Origin: Vibrio cyclitrophicus
GTDB lineage: Bacteria > Pseudomonadota > Gammaproteobacteria > Enterobacterales > Vibrionaceae
Assembly: GCA_023206055.1 (NCBI GenBank)
Contig: CP065366.1
Location: forward strand, 2,480,001-2,544,000
Direction of reading: 5' to 3'
DNA length: 64,000 nt
In this document: positions 25,566 to 35,112 of the stretch, piece after piece
Layout of the letters: each line of letters opens with the position of its first letter
Position numbering within the stretch: position 1 is the first letter of the stretch
Translations under genes and position numbers: made by a program
Notes under the pieces: generated by a model
Database searches by the model: none
Seen by the model: only the letters and a program-made list of their open reading frames with translations
Told to the model about the DNA's origin: nothing

Positions 25566-28500
25566 ATGAAAAGAATGTTAATTAACGCAACTCAAAAAGA
25601 AGAGTTGCGTGTCGCTTTGGTTGATGGCCAGCGACTGTTCGATCTAGATATCGAAAGTCCAGGTCACGAGTCAAAGAAAGCGAATATCTACAAAGGACGT
25701 ATTACCCGTATTGAACCAAGCCTAGAAGCGGCATTTGTTGATTACGGCGCAGAACGTCACGGTTTCCTCCCTCTTAAAGAAATTGCCCGCGAATACTTCC
25801 CTGAAGGTTATACATACCAAGGCCGCCCTAGCATTAAAGAAGTGCTAAGAGAAGGACAAGAAGTAATCGTACAAGTTGAGAAAGAAGAACGTGGTAGCAA
25901 AGGCGCTGCACTGACAACTTTCATCTCTTTGGCTGGTAGTTACTTAGTTCTTATGCCTAATAACCCTCGTGCTGGCGGTATTTCTCGTCGTATCGAAGGT
26001 GATGAACGCACTCAACTGAAAGCCGCATTAAGCACTCTTGAGCTACCTCAAGGCATGGGCTTAATCGTGCGTACAGCGGGTGTTGGCAAAAGTGCAGAAG
26101 AGCTAGAGTGGGACTTAAACGTTCTATTGAATCACTGGGGCGCTATCAAGCAAGCTTCTGATTCAAATGCAGCTCCTTTCCTTATTCACCAAGAAAGTAA
26201 CGTTATCGTTCGCGCGATTCGTGACTATCTACGTCGTGATATTGGCGAGATTCTAATCGACAGCAACACTATTTTTGAACGTGCACAAGCGCACATTCAA
26301 TTAATACGCCCAGATTTCATGAATCGCGTTAAGAAATACGATGGTGAAGTGCCACTATTCAGCCATTACCAGATTGAAAGCCAGATTGAATCTGCTTTCC
26401 AACGTGAAGTTCGTCTTCCATCTGGTGGCTCTATCGTAATCGACCCAACAGAAGCTCTGACTTCTATCGATATCAACTCTGCTCGTGCAACAAAGGGCGG
26501 CGATATCGAAGAGACAGCACTTAACACTAACTTAGAAGCAGCCGATGAAATTGCACGTCAATTACGTCTACGTGATCTAGGTGGTCTTGTTGTTATCGAC
26601 TTTATCGATATGACTCCGGTTCGCCACCAACGCGAAGTAGAAAGCCGTCTACGTGATGCTGTTCGTTTAGATCGTGCACGAGTTCAGATTGGTCGTATTT
26701 CTCGCTTTGGTCTTCTAGAGATGTCTCGTCAACGTTTGAGCCCATCACTAGCAGAAGCAAGCCACCACATTTGTCCTCGTTGTACAGGTACTGGTGTTGT
26801 TCGTGATAACGAATCGCTAGCACTATCTGTTCTACGTCTGATCGAAGAAGAAGCACTAAAAGACAACACAGCGCAAGTTCTTGCTGTAGTACCTGTTCCT
26901 ATCGCTTCTTACCTATTGAACGAGAAACGTCGCTCAGTAAACCACATCGAGAAGAACCAAGAAGTTAAGATCACTGTTGTTCCTAACTCTGACATGGAAA
27001 CGCCGCATTTTGAGGTTATCCGTGTACGTGAAGGTGAAGAGTTCGATCTACTGTCTTACCTACTGCCTAGCAAGCTAGAAGCTCTAAAAGAAGCGGAAAG
27101 CAAAGAACCAGCAGAACAGACTATTCGTCCTAAGAAGATCGAAGAGCCAGCTCTGAAAGGTTTCGCGGCTCCAGCTCAATCAGCACCGACTCCGGCTCCA
27201 GCCCCTAAAGCTGTTGAAGAGAAGAAAGTTGAACCAGCTGCAGCAACGCAAGAACCAGGTCTAATTGGTCGTTTCTTCAAAGCTATCGGTAGCTTCTTAT
27301 TTGGATCTTCAACTCAAGAAGAGAAGAAAGAAGAAGAGAAGAAAGAAGAAGAGAAGCCTAAGAACAACCGCAACAACGGCAACCGTCAACGCCGTGATCG
27401 TAACGACAATCGCCGTCGTAACCAACGTGGTGAGCGCGGTGAACGTAATGAGCGCAGCGAGCGTGGTGACAATCGTAACGAAAACCGTGACAACAAACGC
27501 CGTCGTAAGCCTGTACGTGATGAGAAGCCTGAAGAGCAAAAAGAAGCAGCTCCACAGCAAACTCGTCAGCCTCGCAAGCCTAAGCAAGATCGTCGCAACA
27601 AGCCACGTGAAGAGCAGAAGCAACAAGAAGACCAAGCTCCATCTAAATTAGCAGAAGAAGGCCTACAGCTAGCGGCAGAAGCACAAGCTGGTAAACCGGA
27701 AGCGCCTAAGGCTAAGCCTGAAGCGAAAGCAGCTAAGATTAAAGAGCGTCGCCAGCGTCGTAAGCTGAACAAGCAAGTTCGTGTTAAAGACCAACAAGCT
27801 CAAGCTGAAGACAACGCTTCGAAAGAACTATCTGTTTCAAAAGAACAGTCAGTAGCTCAAGAGCAGAAAGTTGCAGAACAAGTAGAAGCAACTCAAGCGA
27901 ATACAGAGCAAACTGAACAGGAAGAGCCGAAACAACGTCGTAACCGTCGTTCTCCACGTCACCTACGTGCAAGTGGGCAACGTCGTCGTCGCGGTCGTGA
28001 TCGCCGCCCTAACCCATTCCGCCTTCGTAAAGGTGGAGTAGCTTCTCCTGAGATGGCTATGGGTAAAGTGATGCCTCGCTTCATTCCAAAACCTCACCAC
28101 AAGCAGACAAAACCTGAAGTGGCTGAAGTTCAAGTAGCAGCTGAAACTCAAACACCTGTTCAAGAACAGAATGATACTTTAGAGACGGCACCACAAAGCA
28201 ACGTAGCTATGGCTGGCGGATTTGCATGTCCAGAGCTTGCTATGGGTAAAGTTATCATCCGTCGTGAAGATGCTGTTATTGCTGAAGAAGTGGCTACTGA
28301 AGCTCCTGCAATCATTGAAGAAGCACCAGTGGTCGTTGAGGCTGCGAAAGTTGAAGCTCCAGTGATTGTAGAAGCGACGAAAGTTGAAGCGCCTGTTGTA
28401 ACAGAAGCTGTGCAAGCAGAAACAACACCAGTTGTTGAAGCTGAAGCACCTCAAGCTGAAAGTGCAAAATTTGAAGAAGTACCTGTTGTAAAAGCAGAAG

Positions 28501-28700
28501 CTCCTAAAGCGGCACCGAAGGCAACTGTTGCTAAGAAGCAAGCCGGCTCACCAATGACTAAAGCTCCTGGTCCACAAGAGATCAAAGAGATTGAAGTTGT
28601 TGCAGCTCCGTTCCGCACTGAGCGTTTTGTACCGAAAGGTGCAGGCAGTCAGGCAGCGTCGAACCAAGCTGGCGCAGGTATGACTAAGCCAAACTACTAG
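25566..28700 (+). CDS. rne: Ribonuclease E
   Basis: The 1044-residue endoribonuclease is the hub of the RNA degradosome. The catalytic half (about 1-525) has the S1 domain, Asp302 in SIDINSARA and Asp345 in VIDFIDMT, and the Zn-link CPRCTGTG near 403. The scaffold half has an amphipathic membrane segment (GLIGRFFKAIGSFLFG, about 564-580), a long Arg-rich stretch (600-680), a second Arg-rich site (RRNRRSPRHLR, about 790) and an Ala/Val/Glu-rich low-complexity tail. The E. coli motif ASPELASGKV appears twice here (ASPEMAMGKV and ACPELAMGKV, about 55 residues apart). Autoregulation through the 5' leader is likely. Confidence 0.96.
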   Translation: MKRMLINATQKEELRVALVDGQRLFDLDIESPGHESKKANIYKGRITRIEPSLEAAFVDYGAERHGFLPLKEIAREYFPEGYTYQGRPSIKEVLREGQEVIVQVEKEERGSKGAALTTFISLAGSYLVLMPNNPRAGGISRRIEGDERTQLKAALSTLELPQGMGLIVRTAGVGKSAEELEWDLNVLLNHWGAIKQASDSNAAPFLIHQESNVIVRAIRDYLRRDIGEILIDSNTIFERAQAHIQLIRPDFMNRVKKYDGEVPLFSHYQIESQIESAFQREVRLPSGGSIVIDPTEALTSIDINSARATKGGDIEETALNTNLEAADEIARQLRLRDLGGLVVIDFIDMTPVRHQREVESRLRDAVRLDRARVQIGRISRFGLLEMSRQRLSPSLAEASHHICPRCTGTGVVRDNESLALSVLRLIEEEALKDNTAQVLAVVPVPIASYLLNEKRRSVNHIEKNQEVKITVVPNSDMETPHFEVIRVREGEEFDLLSYLLPSKLEALKEAESKEPAEQTIRPKKIEEPALKGFAAPAQSAPTPAPAPKAVEEKKVEPAAATQEPGLIGRFFKAIGSFLFGSSTQEEKKEEEKKEEEKPKNNRNNGNRQRRDRNDNRRRNQRGERGERNERSERGDNRNENRDNKRRRKPVRDEKPEEQKEAAPQQTRQPRKPKQDRRNKPREEQKQQEDQAPSKLAEEGLQLAAEAQAGKPEAPKAKPEAKAAKIKERRQRRKLNKQVRVKDQQAQAEDNASKELSVSKEQSVAQEQKVAEQVEATQANTEQTEQEEPKQRRNRRSPRHLRASGQRRRRGRDRRPNPFRLRKGGVASPEMAMGKVMPRFIPKPHHKQTKPEVAEVQVAAETQTPVQEQNDTLETAPQSNVAMAGGFACPELAMGKVIIRREDAVIAEEVATEAPAIIEEAPVVVEAAKVEAPVIVEATKVEAPVVTEAVQAETTPVVEAEAPQAESAKFEEVPVVKAEAPKAAPKATVAKKQAGSPMTKAPGPQEIKEIEVVAAPFRTERFVPKGAGSQAASNQAGAGMTKPNY

Positions 28701-28735
28701 CGATTACTGATAGATAATCACAAGTAAATAGAATC

Positions 28736-28761
28736 AAAGGCTGCTTATTAAAGCAGCCTTT
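28736..28761 (+). terminator. Terminator after rne
   Basis: An 11-bp stem (aaaggctgctt / aagcagccttt, loop atta) runs into TTTTCAT, 36 bp after the rne stop. Confidence 0.88.
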
Positions 28762-28958
28762 TTCATATCTACTAATCGAATAGAAATTAACAGATATATT
28801 ACTCAAAGTTAGGTTCAACCTTGAACTTAATCACATTTTTGGGTAGCATTCGCGCACTTATCTTTTCGACACTTCGCTATTGCCGCTCTTTTCCATCACT
28901 GTTTGGCTACGCAATACACCTGTGTCGGTAAATCCATCTTAAGCATAGCTGAGCAAAC

Positions 28959-30506
28959 ATGTTCGAATTCCCAAAATTTTCAAAGCACTCTGTAAAGAAT
29001 GACGTGCTTTCAGGTCTTACAGTAGCCCTAGCTCTGGTACCTGAAGCCGTAGCATTCGCCTTTGTTGCAGGCGTTGACCCAATGGTTGGTCTTTACGCAG
29101 CATTCATCGTAGGTTTAATCACTTCTGTCTTTGGCGGCCGTCCAGGTATGATTTCTGGTGCAACTGGCGCAATGGCCGTTGTAATGGTGAGCCTAGTGGC
29201 AACTCATGGCGTTCAATACCTATTCGCAGCCGTTATGCTGGCTGGCCTTCTTCAAATTGCAGCGGGTGTATTTAAACTAGGTAAATTTATCCGTATCGTT
29301 CCACACCCAGTAATGATTGGTTTCGTGAACGGTTTGGCAATTGTTATCTTCCTAGCTCAGCTTGGTCAATTTAAAGCGCCAGACGCAACAGGTGCGTTAA
29401 CTTGGTTACCAAGCGGTCAAATGACACTAATGCTGGGTCTAGTAGCCCTTACAATGGCTATCATCCACTTTCTACCTAAGCTAACAACAGCAGTACCATC
29501 TTCATTGGTTGCTATTGTTACAGTAACGGCTTTGGTTGTGGGTCTTGACCTTGAAACTCGCACTGTTGTCGACTTCCTACGTACCATGTCTGGTGACGAA
29601 GCAGCTACGCTAGCGGGCTCTCTACCAACATTCTCAATTCCTGCTGTTCCGTTTTCTTTCGAGACACTACAGATCATCCTGCCTTACGCAATTATCCTTG
29701 CGGCTATCGGCCTGATTGAATCTCTGCTGACACTGACAGTACTAGACGAAATGACAAACACTCGTGGTCAATCTAACCGTGAATGTGTTGGTCAAGGTAT
29801 GGCTAACGTAACGTGTTCTGTATTCGGTGCGATGGGTGGTTGTGCGATGATCGGTCAATCGATGATCAACGTAAACTCAGGTGGTCGTGGTCGTCTTTCA
29901 GGTATCGTAGCGGCAGTTGCACTACTGATGTTCATCCTGTTCGGTTCTGCACTGATTGAAATGATTCCTCTAGCAGCACTTGTGGGCGTAATGTTCATGG
30001 TTGTTATCGGTACATTTGAATGGGCAACCTTCAAGCTTGCGCGTCGCGTTCCTAAGCAAGACTTCTTCGTTATCGTTCTTGTTACCGTAGTAACCGTACT
30101 AACCGACCTTGCGGTCGCTGTTGGTGTGGGTGTTGTGGCTTCAGCGTTAATGTTCGCTTGGCAACATGCTAAACACATTTACGCAGATACATCAGTAAAC
30201 GCTGAAGGCTCTAAAGAATACAAAGTTAACGGCCCAATCTTCTTTGGTTCAACCGCTAACTTCCTAGAGTTGTTTGACGCATACAACGATCCACAAGATG
30301 TAATCGTTGATTTCGCAAACTCACGCGTTACTGACCACTCTGCAATTGAAGCGATCGACACGATAGCTGACCGCTACGCGGCATTAGGTAAAACACTTCA
30401 CCTTCGCCACTTAAGCCAAGACTGTGTTGCTATGCTGCACAAAGCGGGTAGCTTAGTTGAAGCGAACGTTGCAGAAGACCCAATCTACAAAGTAATGTCT
30501 AAGTAA
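28959..30506 (+). CDS. SulP-family anion transporter with STAS domain
   Basis: The 515-residue inner-membrane protein has the SulP transport core of many hydrophobic helices. The conserved start is SGLTVALALVPEAVAFAFVAGVDPMVGLYAAF, here spread over residues 19-50, with FGGRPGMISGATGAMAVV following. A cytoplasmic STAS domain covers about residues 420-515. SulP members carry sulfate, bicarbonate or other anions; substrate cannot be read from the sequence. The STAS portion is short, as in bicarbonate-type bacterial members. Codon choice is strongly biased to preferred codons, hinting at high expression. The gene is a single unit with a terminator. Confidence 0.87.
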   Translation: MFEFPKFSKHSVKNDVLSGLTVALALVPEAVAFAFVAGVDPMVGLYAAFIVGLITSVFGGRPGMISGATGAMAVVMVSLVATHGVQYLFAAVMLAGLLQIAAGVFKLGKFIRIVPHPVMIGFVNGLAIVIFLAQLGQFKAPDATGALTWLPSGQMTLMLGLVALTMAIIHFLPKLTTAVPSSLVAIVTVTALVVGLDLETRTVVDFLRTMSGDEAATLAGSLPTFSIPAVPFSFETLQIILPYAIILAAIGLIESLLTLTVLDEMTNTRGQSNRECVGQGMANVTCSVFGAMGGCAMIGQSMINVNSGGRGRLSGIVAAVALLMFILFGSALIEMIPLAALVGVMFMVVIGTFEWATFKLARRVPKQDFFVIVLVTVVTVLTDLAVAVGVGVVASALMFAWQHAKHIYADTSVNAEGSKEYKVNGPIFFGSTANFLELFDAYNDPQDVIVDFANSRVTDHSAIEAIDTIADRYAALGKTLHLRHLSQDCVAMLHKAGSLVEANVAEDPIYKVMSK

Positions 30507-30537
30507 TTTTAGCCATCGCTTACCGTTAGATTTAGAG

Positions 30538-30560
30538 AGGCCGACATTGAATGTCGGCCT
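30538..30560 (+). terminator. Terminator after the SulP gene
   Basis: A 10-bp stem (aggccgacat / atgtcggcct, loop tga) is followed by TTTTTTAT. Confidence 0.9.
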
Positions 30561-30615
30561 TTTTTATACCTGTCGTTTTATATCTATTGCGGAAACACGG
30601 AACATAGCTTCGGCG

Positions 30616-31065
30616 TTAAATAGATCGCAATATCGCTTCGCTAGACTCTTCAATTAAGTCCAAAACCAACTCAAAACCATTCCCTTCGCCATAATACGGA
30701 TCGGGTATCTCTTGATATTGTGACTCTCCAAAGCTCAAGAATAACGCAAGCTTGTATTGGAGGTGAACCGGACACTGGCTCATTAAATCATCCAAATTTG
30801 CCTTATCAGCCGCGAGTATTAGGTCAAAGTCTTCAAAGTCATTCATCACGACTTTGCGTGACGTAATGCCTTTGAAGCTGTAACCACGTTTCTCACCTGC
30901 TGACTTTGAACGAGAGTCTGGTGGGTTACCTTGATGAAAGCCAATCGTCCCTGCAGAATCTACAATTACGTCTAGTTCTAGTTGATTAGCTTTCTTCCTC
31001 AATACTGCTTCACCTGTTGGCGAGCGACAAATATTACCCATGCAAACAACGAGTATCTTCTTCAT
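30616..31065 (-). CDS. Low-molecular-weight protein-tyrosine phosphatase
   Basis: The 149-residue enzyme has the P-loop CMGNICRSP with the nucleophilic Cys8 and the general acid in PDPYYGE (about residue 120), both required for LMW-PTP activity. Many relatives work with a tyrosine kinase in capsule export, or act as arsenate reductases. No capsule, kinase or arsenic gene is nearby, so its partner is unknown. It lies alone, divergent from the corrinoid adenosyltransferase gene with only 84 bp between them. Confidence 0.9.
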   Translation of the reverse strand: MKKILVVCMGNICRSPTGEAVLRKKANQLELDVIVDSAGTIGFHQGNPPDSRSKSAGEKRGYSFKGITSRKVVMNDFEDFDLILAADKANLDDLMSQCPVHLQYKLALFLSFGESQYQEIPDPYYGEGNGFELVLDLIEESSEAILRSI

Positions 31066-31149
31066 TCGTAATCACCTGTTCTTCCGATGGTTTTTGCTAT
31101 GGTTAAGTTAGGCTATGATAGGTGCAATCACAACTTAAAAGGATTTGTT

Positions 31150-31755
31150 ATGTCGACTGAAGACAACAAAGAGCAACGCCATAAAGCAAGGCAACAGAAA
31201 GTAAAAGAACAAGTCGATGCACGTATCGCAGCCGCGCAAGAAGTGAAAGGCCTGTTGTTGGTTATCACTGGTAACGGTAAAGGTAAATCAACATCAGGGT
31301 TTGGCACCATTACTCGTGCTGTAGGTCACGGTAAGAAATGTGCGGTCGCTCAGTTTGTGAAAGGAACTTGGGATAACGGCGAAAAGAACGTTCTCCAAAA
31401 GTTGGATGTTGAATTCCAAGTCATGGGAACTGGCTTTACCTGGGAAACCCAAGACAAAACAAAAGATATTGAAGCAGCACAACGTATCTGGAAAGAATGT
31501 CAGCGTATGCTGGCTGATGAGTCCATTGACGTGATTCTGTTTGATGAGCTGACTTATATGGTGAGTTACGGCTACATCGAATTAGATGAAGTGGTAGAAG
31601 CTCTCAACAACCGCCCGAAAATGCAATCTGTGATCATTACCGGTCGTGGTGCGCATCGAACTCTGACAGAAATGGCGGACACGGTATCTGAAGTTCGTAA
31701 CGTGAAGCACGCTTTCGAATCCGGTGTTAAAGCACTGCAAGGTGTCGACTGGTAA
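31150..31755 (+). CDS. btuR: Corrinoid (cob(I)alamin) adenosyltransferase, CobO/BtuR type
   Basis: The 201-residue cytoplasmic enzyme transfers the 5'-deoxyadenosyl group of ATP to the cobalt of corrinoids. The P-loop GNGKGKSTS (about residues 40-48) and VAQFVKGTWDNGE, DVILFDELTYMV and IITGRGAH motifs are those of the CobA/CobO/BtuR family. The start at 31150 has AAGGA upstream; a longer frame back to 31087 lacks one. There is no cobalamin biosynthesis gene nearby, so salvage of imported corrinoids is the likely role. Confidence 0.93.
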   Translation: MSTEDNKEQRHKARQQKVKEQVDARIAAAQEVKGLLLVITGNGKGKSTSGFGTITRAVGHGKKCAVAQFVKGTWDNGEKNVLQKLDVEFQVMGTGFTWETQDKTKDIEAAQRIWKECQRMLADESIDVILFDELTYMVSYGYIELDEVVEALNNRPKMQSVIITGRGAHRTLTEMADTVSEVRNVKHAFESGVKALQGVDW

Positions 31756-31767
31756 TCACGTTCAACT

Positions 31768-31886
31768 AGAGATCCCCGACTCGGTCATTCTTCCCTCTCG
31801 AGGATGACGACTCTTCAGTGTTACTCCCCTAAATAAAGGACGAGCACCGATCGTCATTATCCCCTAGAACGAGGGACGAGTGTCAT
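31768..31886. repeat. Possible dispersed palindromic intergenic repeat
   Basis: Two related imperfect palindromic segments lie here (around gtcattcttc...gaggatgac at 31785-31808 and gtcattatcccc...gagggacgag at 31852-31880). Both mix GTCATT with C-rich and GAGGG blocks, like short intergenic repeats seen in many vibrios. Nothing coding is visible. Only copy counting in a genome could confirm it. Confidence 0.35.
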
Positions 31887-31922
31887 AGGTAATCTCTCGA
31901 AAGTATTGTAAGCATCCAAACA

Positions 31923-31954
31923 AAAGCGCCATCCCTACAGTAGGAATGGCGCTT
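31923..31954. terminator. Bidirectional terminator between btuR and asmA
   Basis: The stem aaagcgccatccct / aggaatggcgctt (one mismatch) has A/T runs on both sides (CTTTTATA right, GCTTTTGTTTGG on the minus strand). It separates convergent genes. Confidence 0.82.
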
Positions 31955-31979
31955 CTTTTATAAGCGAGTCAGATAAAAA

Positions 31980-34106
31980 TTAGTTAAAGAAACCTTTCAA
32001 TAAACCATCAACCGCTTCTTTAGTCTTCTCGTCTTTGATCTTATCCGTTAGCTTATTCACTCCACGGTCGATCTCTTTCTGTGCTTTTTGTTTCAACACG
32101 TCATCAAAAACGAGCGCAAATTTCGGATCAGCCCACTGGCCTGTCACCTTAATAGGTATCGTCACATCTTTCAGGTCATCGATGTTCTTACCACCCTGAC
32201 CTTCTAATGAACCAACAATTGATGTTCTTACTAGGAAGTCGACCGTTTCATTGATGAAGTTTGCTTTGCCTTGACCAGTCACACGTAACAGTGGCGACTG
32301 TGCCGATAGGTCGTTCGTTGAAACCCAACCTTTATCTACTTTCAGTGTTGCTTTCATTGCACTGAAATCAGTTTTTTGAGCTTCATCTTTGCTTTCGACT
32401 TTTTCGCCTTTGATCTTCGCGTAGTTTTCTCGAATCAGTTGAGCAACGTTAATGCCGTTCACCGCACCATCTTCGAAATTAATCGCAATCGTACCGACTA
32501 AGTTCTGTTTGATTCCTGTTGGTGTCAAGCTTTTACCTTTGACGTCAACATCGATATTACCAGTACCTTCTAGCATATTGTTTTCAGCGACATCAACCAG
32601 TAACGGCTGAACTTTCACACCTTTGATTTTCTTCTTAGCGGTGTAAGTCGCCGGTGTATTACGTGCATCTAATCGAGCTGTTGCAGAGATAGACCCATCG
32701 TAGAGATTCGATGTAAATGAGGTTAGCTCCGCGATACCACGATTAACAGAAAATGCTGTTTTAACATTCTGCATCTTCGCGTTGTTCGCTTTGAACTTAT
32801 CAATCGTGATGTCACCTTTCACGTCGAGCGTTTTCAGTGCCGAAAGATCCGGTTCGACTTCTTTCGCTGGAGTCGAGCTGCCAGCATTTGACGTTGAACC
32901 ACCAGCAGAATCTGAAGGCGCAGTACTCGCAGTTTCTGTTGGGTTACCTAAACCTAAAAATTCATCTAAATCAATGTTAGGGCTGTGAAGAGAAAAACGA
33001 ACTTTGGGTATTTCAGATAACGTTACGTCGGCTTTACCATCTAACGCAATAGAGTTAGCTTGCAGCTTCTCTAACACAAAGATCAAGTGGCTCTTAGTTA
33101 GATCAAAGCTTAGGTCAGACAACATATCTACTTTCATTGGAGACTGAGGAAGCGTGTCGCCTTTAAATGTTGAGTCTAACGTTAATTTGTTCAGCGTTAC
33201 TTTTGAAATCGCGCCATCAACCGTAAGTTCACCGCCACCTTTAAGATCAAGGTCAAGGCCTGCGGCGTTACCAACTACAGCATAAGTAAGTTGGTTTACC
33301 TTATCGAACTCAAACGTGTTCAAACCAATTTTTGCAGATTCAATCGACGTCGCAGGATCATTGAACTTAGCGTTTAGGTCAATATTGCGAAGTGCGTAAC
33401 TTGCGAAGCCTTCAGCTAACTTGAATTCTGTACTGCCTTCTGCAGAGAACTTCTGTTGATTGTTCTCACCAGAAGCCGCAAATGTCGCGGTTGTCCATGT
33501 ATCAACGGCAAACTCAGAAAGATTCAAAGACACATCGTATAGTTTAGTGAATGAACCCGCTTGCTTGTCGTCCATTTCAAACAATGCGTTTGATACAGTT
33601 ACACCTGCAAGGTTGATCGTCCAACCCGATGCGTCTGTGGTCGTTTGTTCTTGAGGGGCAGGCGCTGATTCAGAACTTGTATCGGCTACAGGCTCAGATT
33701 CTTGAGGCGCTGACGCTTGCGTCAGTGCATCAATGTTCTTGCGACCATCTTTGAGCGTTTCTAAATAGAATTCTGCACCATCTAGGGTAATGTTGCCGAT
33801 CTCTAGTTGGTTGCTAAATAGCGGAGTAACCGAAACATCAACACCAACCGTATCAACCTTAAATAGATTTGGTTGGGTGAACCCTTCAGGATTACGTAAT
33901 TCAGTTTGACCAAGTTCAAAGCCAATAGATGGGAAGAATTGCCAACTGATATCACCCTCGATCACGAGCTCTAGGCCGGTGTGTTTTTGGGCTTGTTCGA
34001 CAATTAATGGCTTAAATTGGTTGGGATTCACTAACAGCACTAGTGCCAGAATTGCTGCAATAACAACAAACACTGGTACAGCTATGAAAATGAGTAGTTT
34101 CTTCAT
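31980..34106 (-). CDS. asmA: AsmA-family envelope protein
   Basis: The 708-residue protein has one N-terminal membrane helix (LLIFIAVPVFVVIAAILALV) and a long periplasmic part of repeating beta-strands of the AsmA/VPS13-like type, with the C-terminal AsmA domain (GTGNIDVDVKGKSLTP, VNGINVAQLIRENYA). AsmA proteins are thought to act in lipid traffic or outer-membrane assembly. Two low-complexity linkers rich in Ser/Thr/Ala/Glu (about 140-165 and 380-410) break the fold. MKKLL is taken as the start because AAGGA is 8 nt upstream of it and only 2 nt from the earlier ATG. Confidence 0.88.
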   Translation of the reverse strand: MKKLLIFIAVPVFVVIAAILALVLLVNPNQFKPLIVEQAQKHTGLELVIEGDISWQFFPSIGFELGQTELRNPEGFTQPNLFKVDTVGVDVSVTPLFSNQLEIGNITLDGAEFYLETLKDGRKNIDALTQASAPQESEPVADTSSESAPAPQEQTTTDASGWTINLAGVTVSNALFEMDDKQAGSFTKLYDVSLNLSEFAVDTWTTATFAASGENNQQKFSAEGSTEFKLAEGFASYALRNIDLNAKFNDPATSIESAKIGLNTFEFDKVNQLTYAVVGNAAGLDLDLKGGGELTVDGAISKVTLNKLTLDSTFKGDTLPQSPMKVDMLSDLSFDLTKSHLIFVLEKLQANSIALDGKADVTLSEIPKVRFSLHSPNIDLDEFLGLGNPTETASTAPSDSAGGSTSNAGSSTPAKEVEPDLSALKTLDVKGDITIDKFKANNAKMQNVKTAFSVNRGIAELTSFTSNLYDGSISATARLDARNTPATYTAKKKIKGVKVQPLLVDVAENNMLEGTGNIDVDVKGKSLTPTGIKQNLVGTIAINFEDGAVNGINVAQLIRENYAKIKGEKVESKDEAQKTDFSAMKATLKVDKGWVSTNDLSAQSPLLRVTGQGKANFINETVDFLVRTSIVGSLEGQGGKNIDDLKDVTIPIKVTGQWADPKFALVFDDVLKQKAQKEIDRGVNKLTDKIKDEKTKEAVDGLLKGFFN

Positions 34107-34137
34107 CCGCATATTCCTTGCTTAGATTCCAAAAGAA

Positions 34138-34160
34138 AGTGGCACTATAAAAGTGCCACT
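34138..34160 (-). terminator. Terminator of udk
   Basis: A 9-bp perfect stem (agtggcact / agtgccact) is followed on the minus strand by TTTCTTTTGG. It lies between udk and asmA, so these two genes are separate units. Confidence 0.82.
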
Positions 34161-34212
34161 GATTCGGTAAAAAATAAAGCTAAGTGAGTCACTTAGGCAA
34201 AATTTAATTCGA

Positions 34213-34854
34213 TTAAGACTTCAACAACTTCGCAATGTGCGCTTTTAGCACATCAATCGCAATACGGTTTTTACCACCACGAGGAACGATGATGTCTGCG
34301 TGTTGTTTTGAAGGCTCGATAAACTGCATAAACATTGGACGCACTGTTTCTTGATATTGCTTAAGTACCGTGTCCATTGTACGACCACGCTCTTCTACAT
34401 CACGTTTAACACGACGTAGTAGACAGATGTCTAATGGTGTATCCATAAACACACTTGCGTGCATTAGTTTACGAAGACGTGGGTCTGTTAGAAGCAGAAT
34501 ACCTTCTAAAATGATCACTTTCTTAGGTGTAAGTGTAGTCGTTTCAGAGGTACGTGTGTGCTCTGTGTAGCTGTATTCAGGAACTTCTACGGCGTTGCCA
34601 CTCATTAGCTGCTGTAGATGTTCACATAAAAGATCATGATCTAGTGCATTTGGGTGATCGTAGTTAGTTTTAACACGCTCTTCCATACTCAAGTGGCTTT
34701 GGTCGCTGTAATAGCAATCTTCCGTGATAACACCAATTTGATGGTCGCCTACTTTTTCGCGCAATTCATTATAAATTGTACTAGCAATCAGACTTTTTCC
34801 TGAAGCTGAAGCGCCAGCGATACCTACGATGACACATTGATTATTATCAGACAT
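34213..34854 (-). CDS. udk: Uridine kinase
   Basis: The 213-residue P-loop kinase phosphorylates uridine and cytidine in pyrimidine salvage. It has GASASGKS (residues 13-20), the acidic/basic segment ITEDCYY, NYDHPNALD and PRGGKNRIAIDVL near the C-terminus, all typical of Udk. Its order with mrp and metG (udk, mrp, metG) is the usual one near metG in enterics and vibrios. The ribosome binding site is weak. Confidence 0.95.
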   Translation of the reverse strand: MSDNNQCVIVGIAGASASGKSLIASTIYNELREKVGDHQIGVITEDCYYSDQSHLSMEERVKTNYDHPNALDHDLLCEHLQQLMSGNAVEVPEYSYTEHTRTSETTTLTPKKVIILEGILLLTDPRLRKLMHASVFMDTPLDICLLRRVKRDVEERGRTMDTVLKQYQETVRPMFMQFIEPSKQHADIIVPRGGKNRIAIDVLKAHIAKLLKS

Positions 34855-35112
34855 TAATTTTGCACCCGATATGGTTTGGTGGTGGGAAGAGATAAACCGC
34901 CTGATTATAGGGGCTAAACAACATAGATTCTAGTCGCCATTTTAGCTAATTGCAGTCAAATTGATGATATCAATGCATTTAATGAATACAATCGTTTGCT
35001 TTCAAATAACTTACCTACAACTATTTGCACAACCCCAATGGCTATTTACCTAAATCCAAAAAGCCATTTATCTTACCAACCATTATTTACACGACATTGA
35101 GAGTGGCCAACT

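Noticed and set aside
27265..27651. Long frames on both strands within the rne scaffold region
   Set aside because: They come from the Arg/Lys/Glu-rich repetitive codons of the RNase E tail read in other frames.
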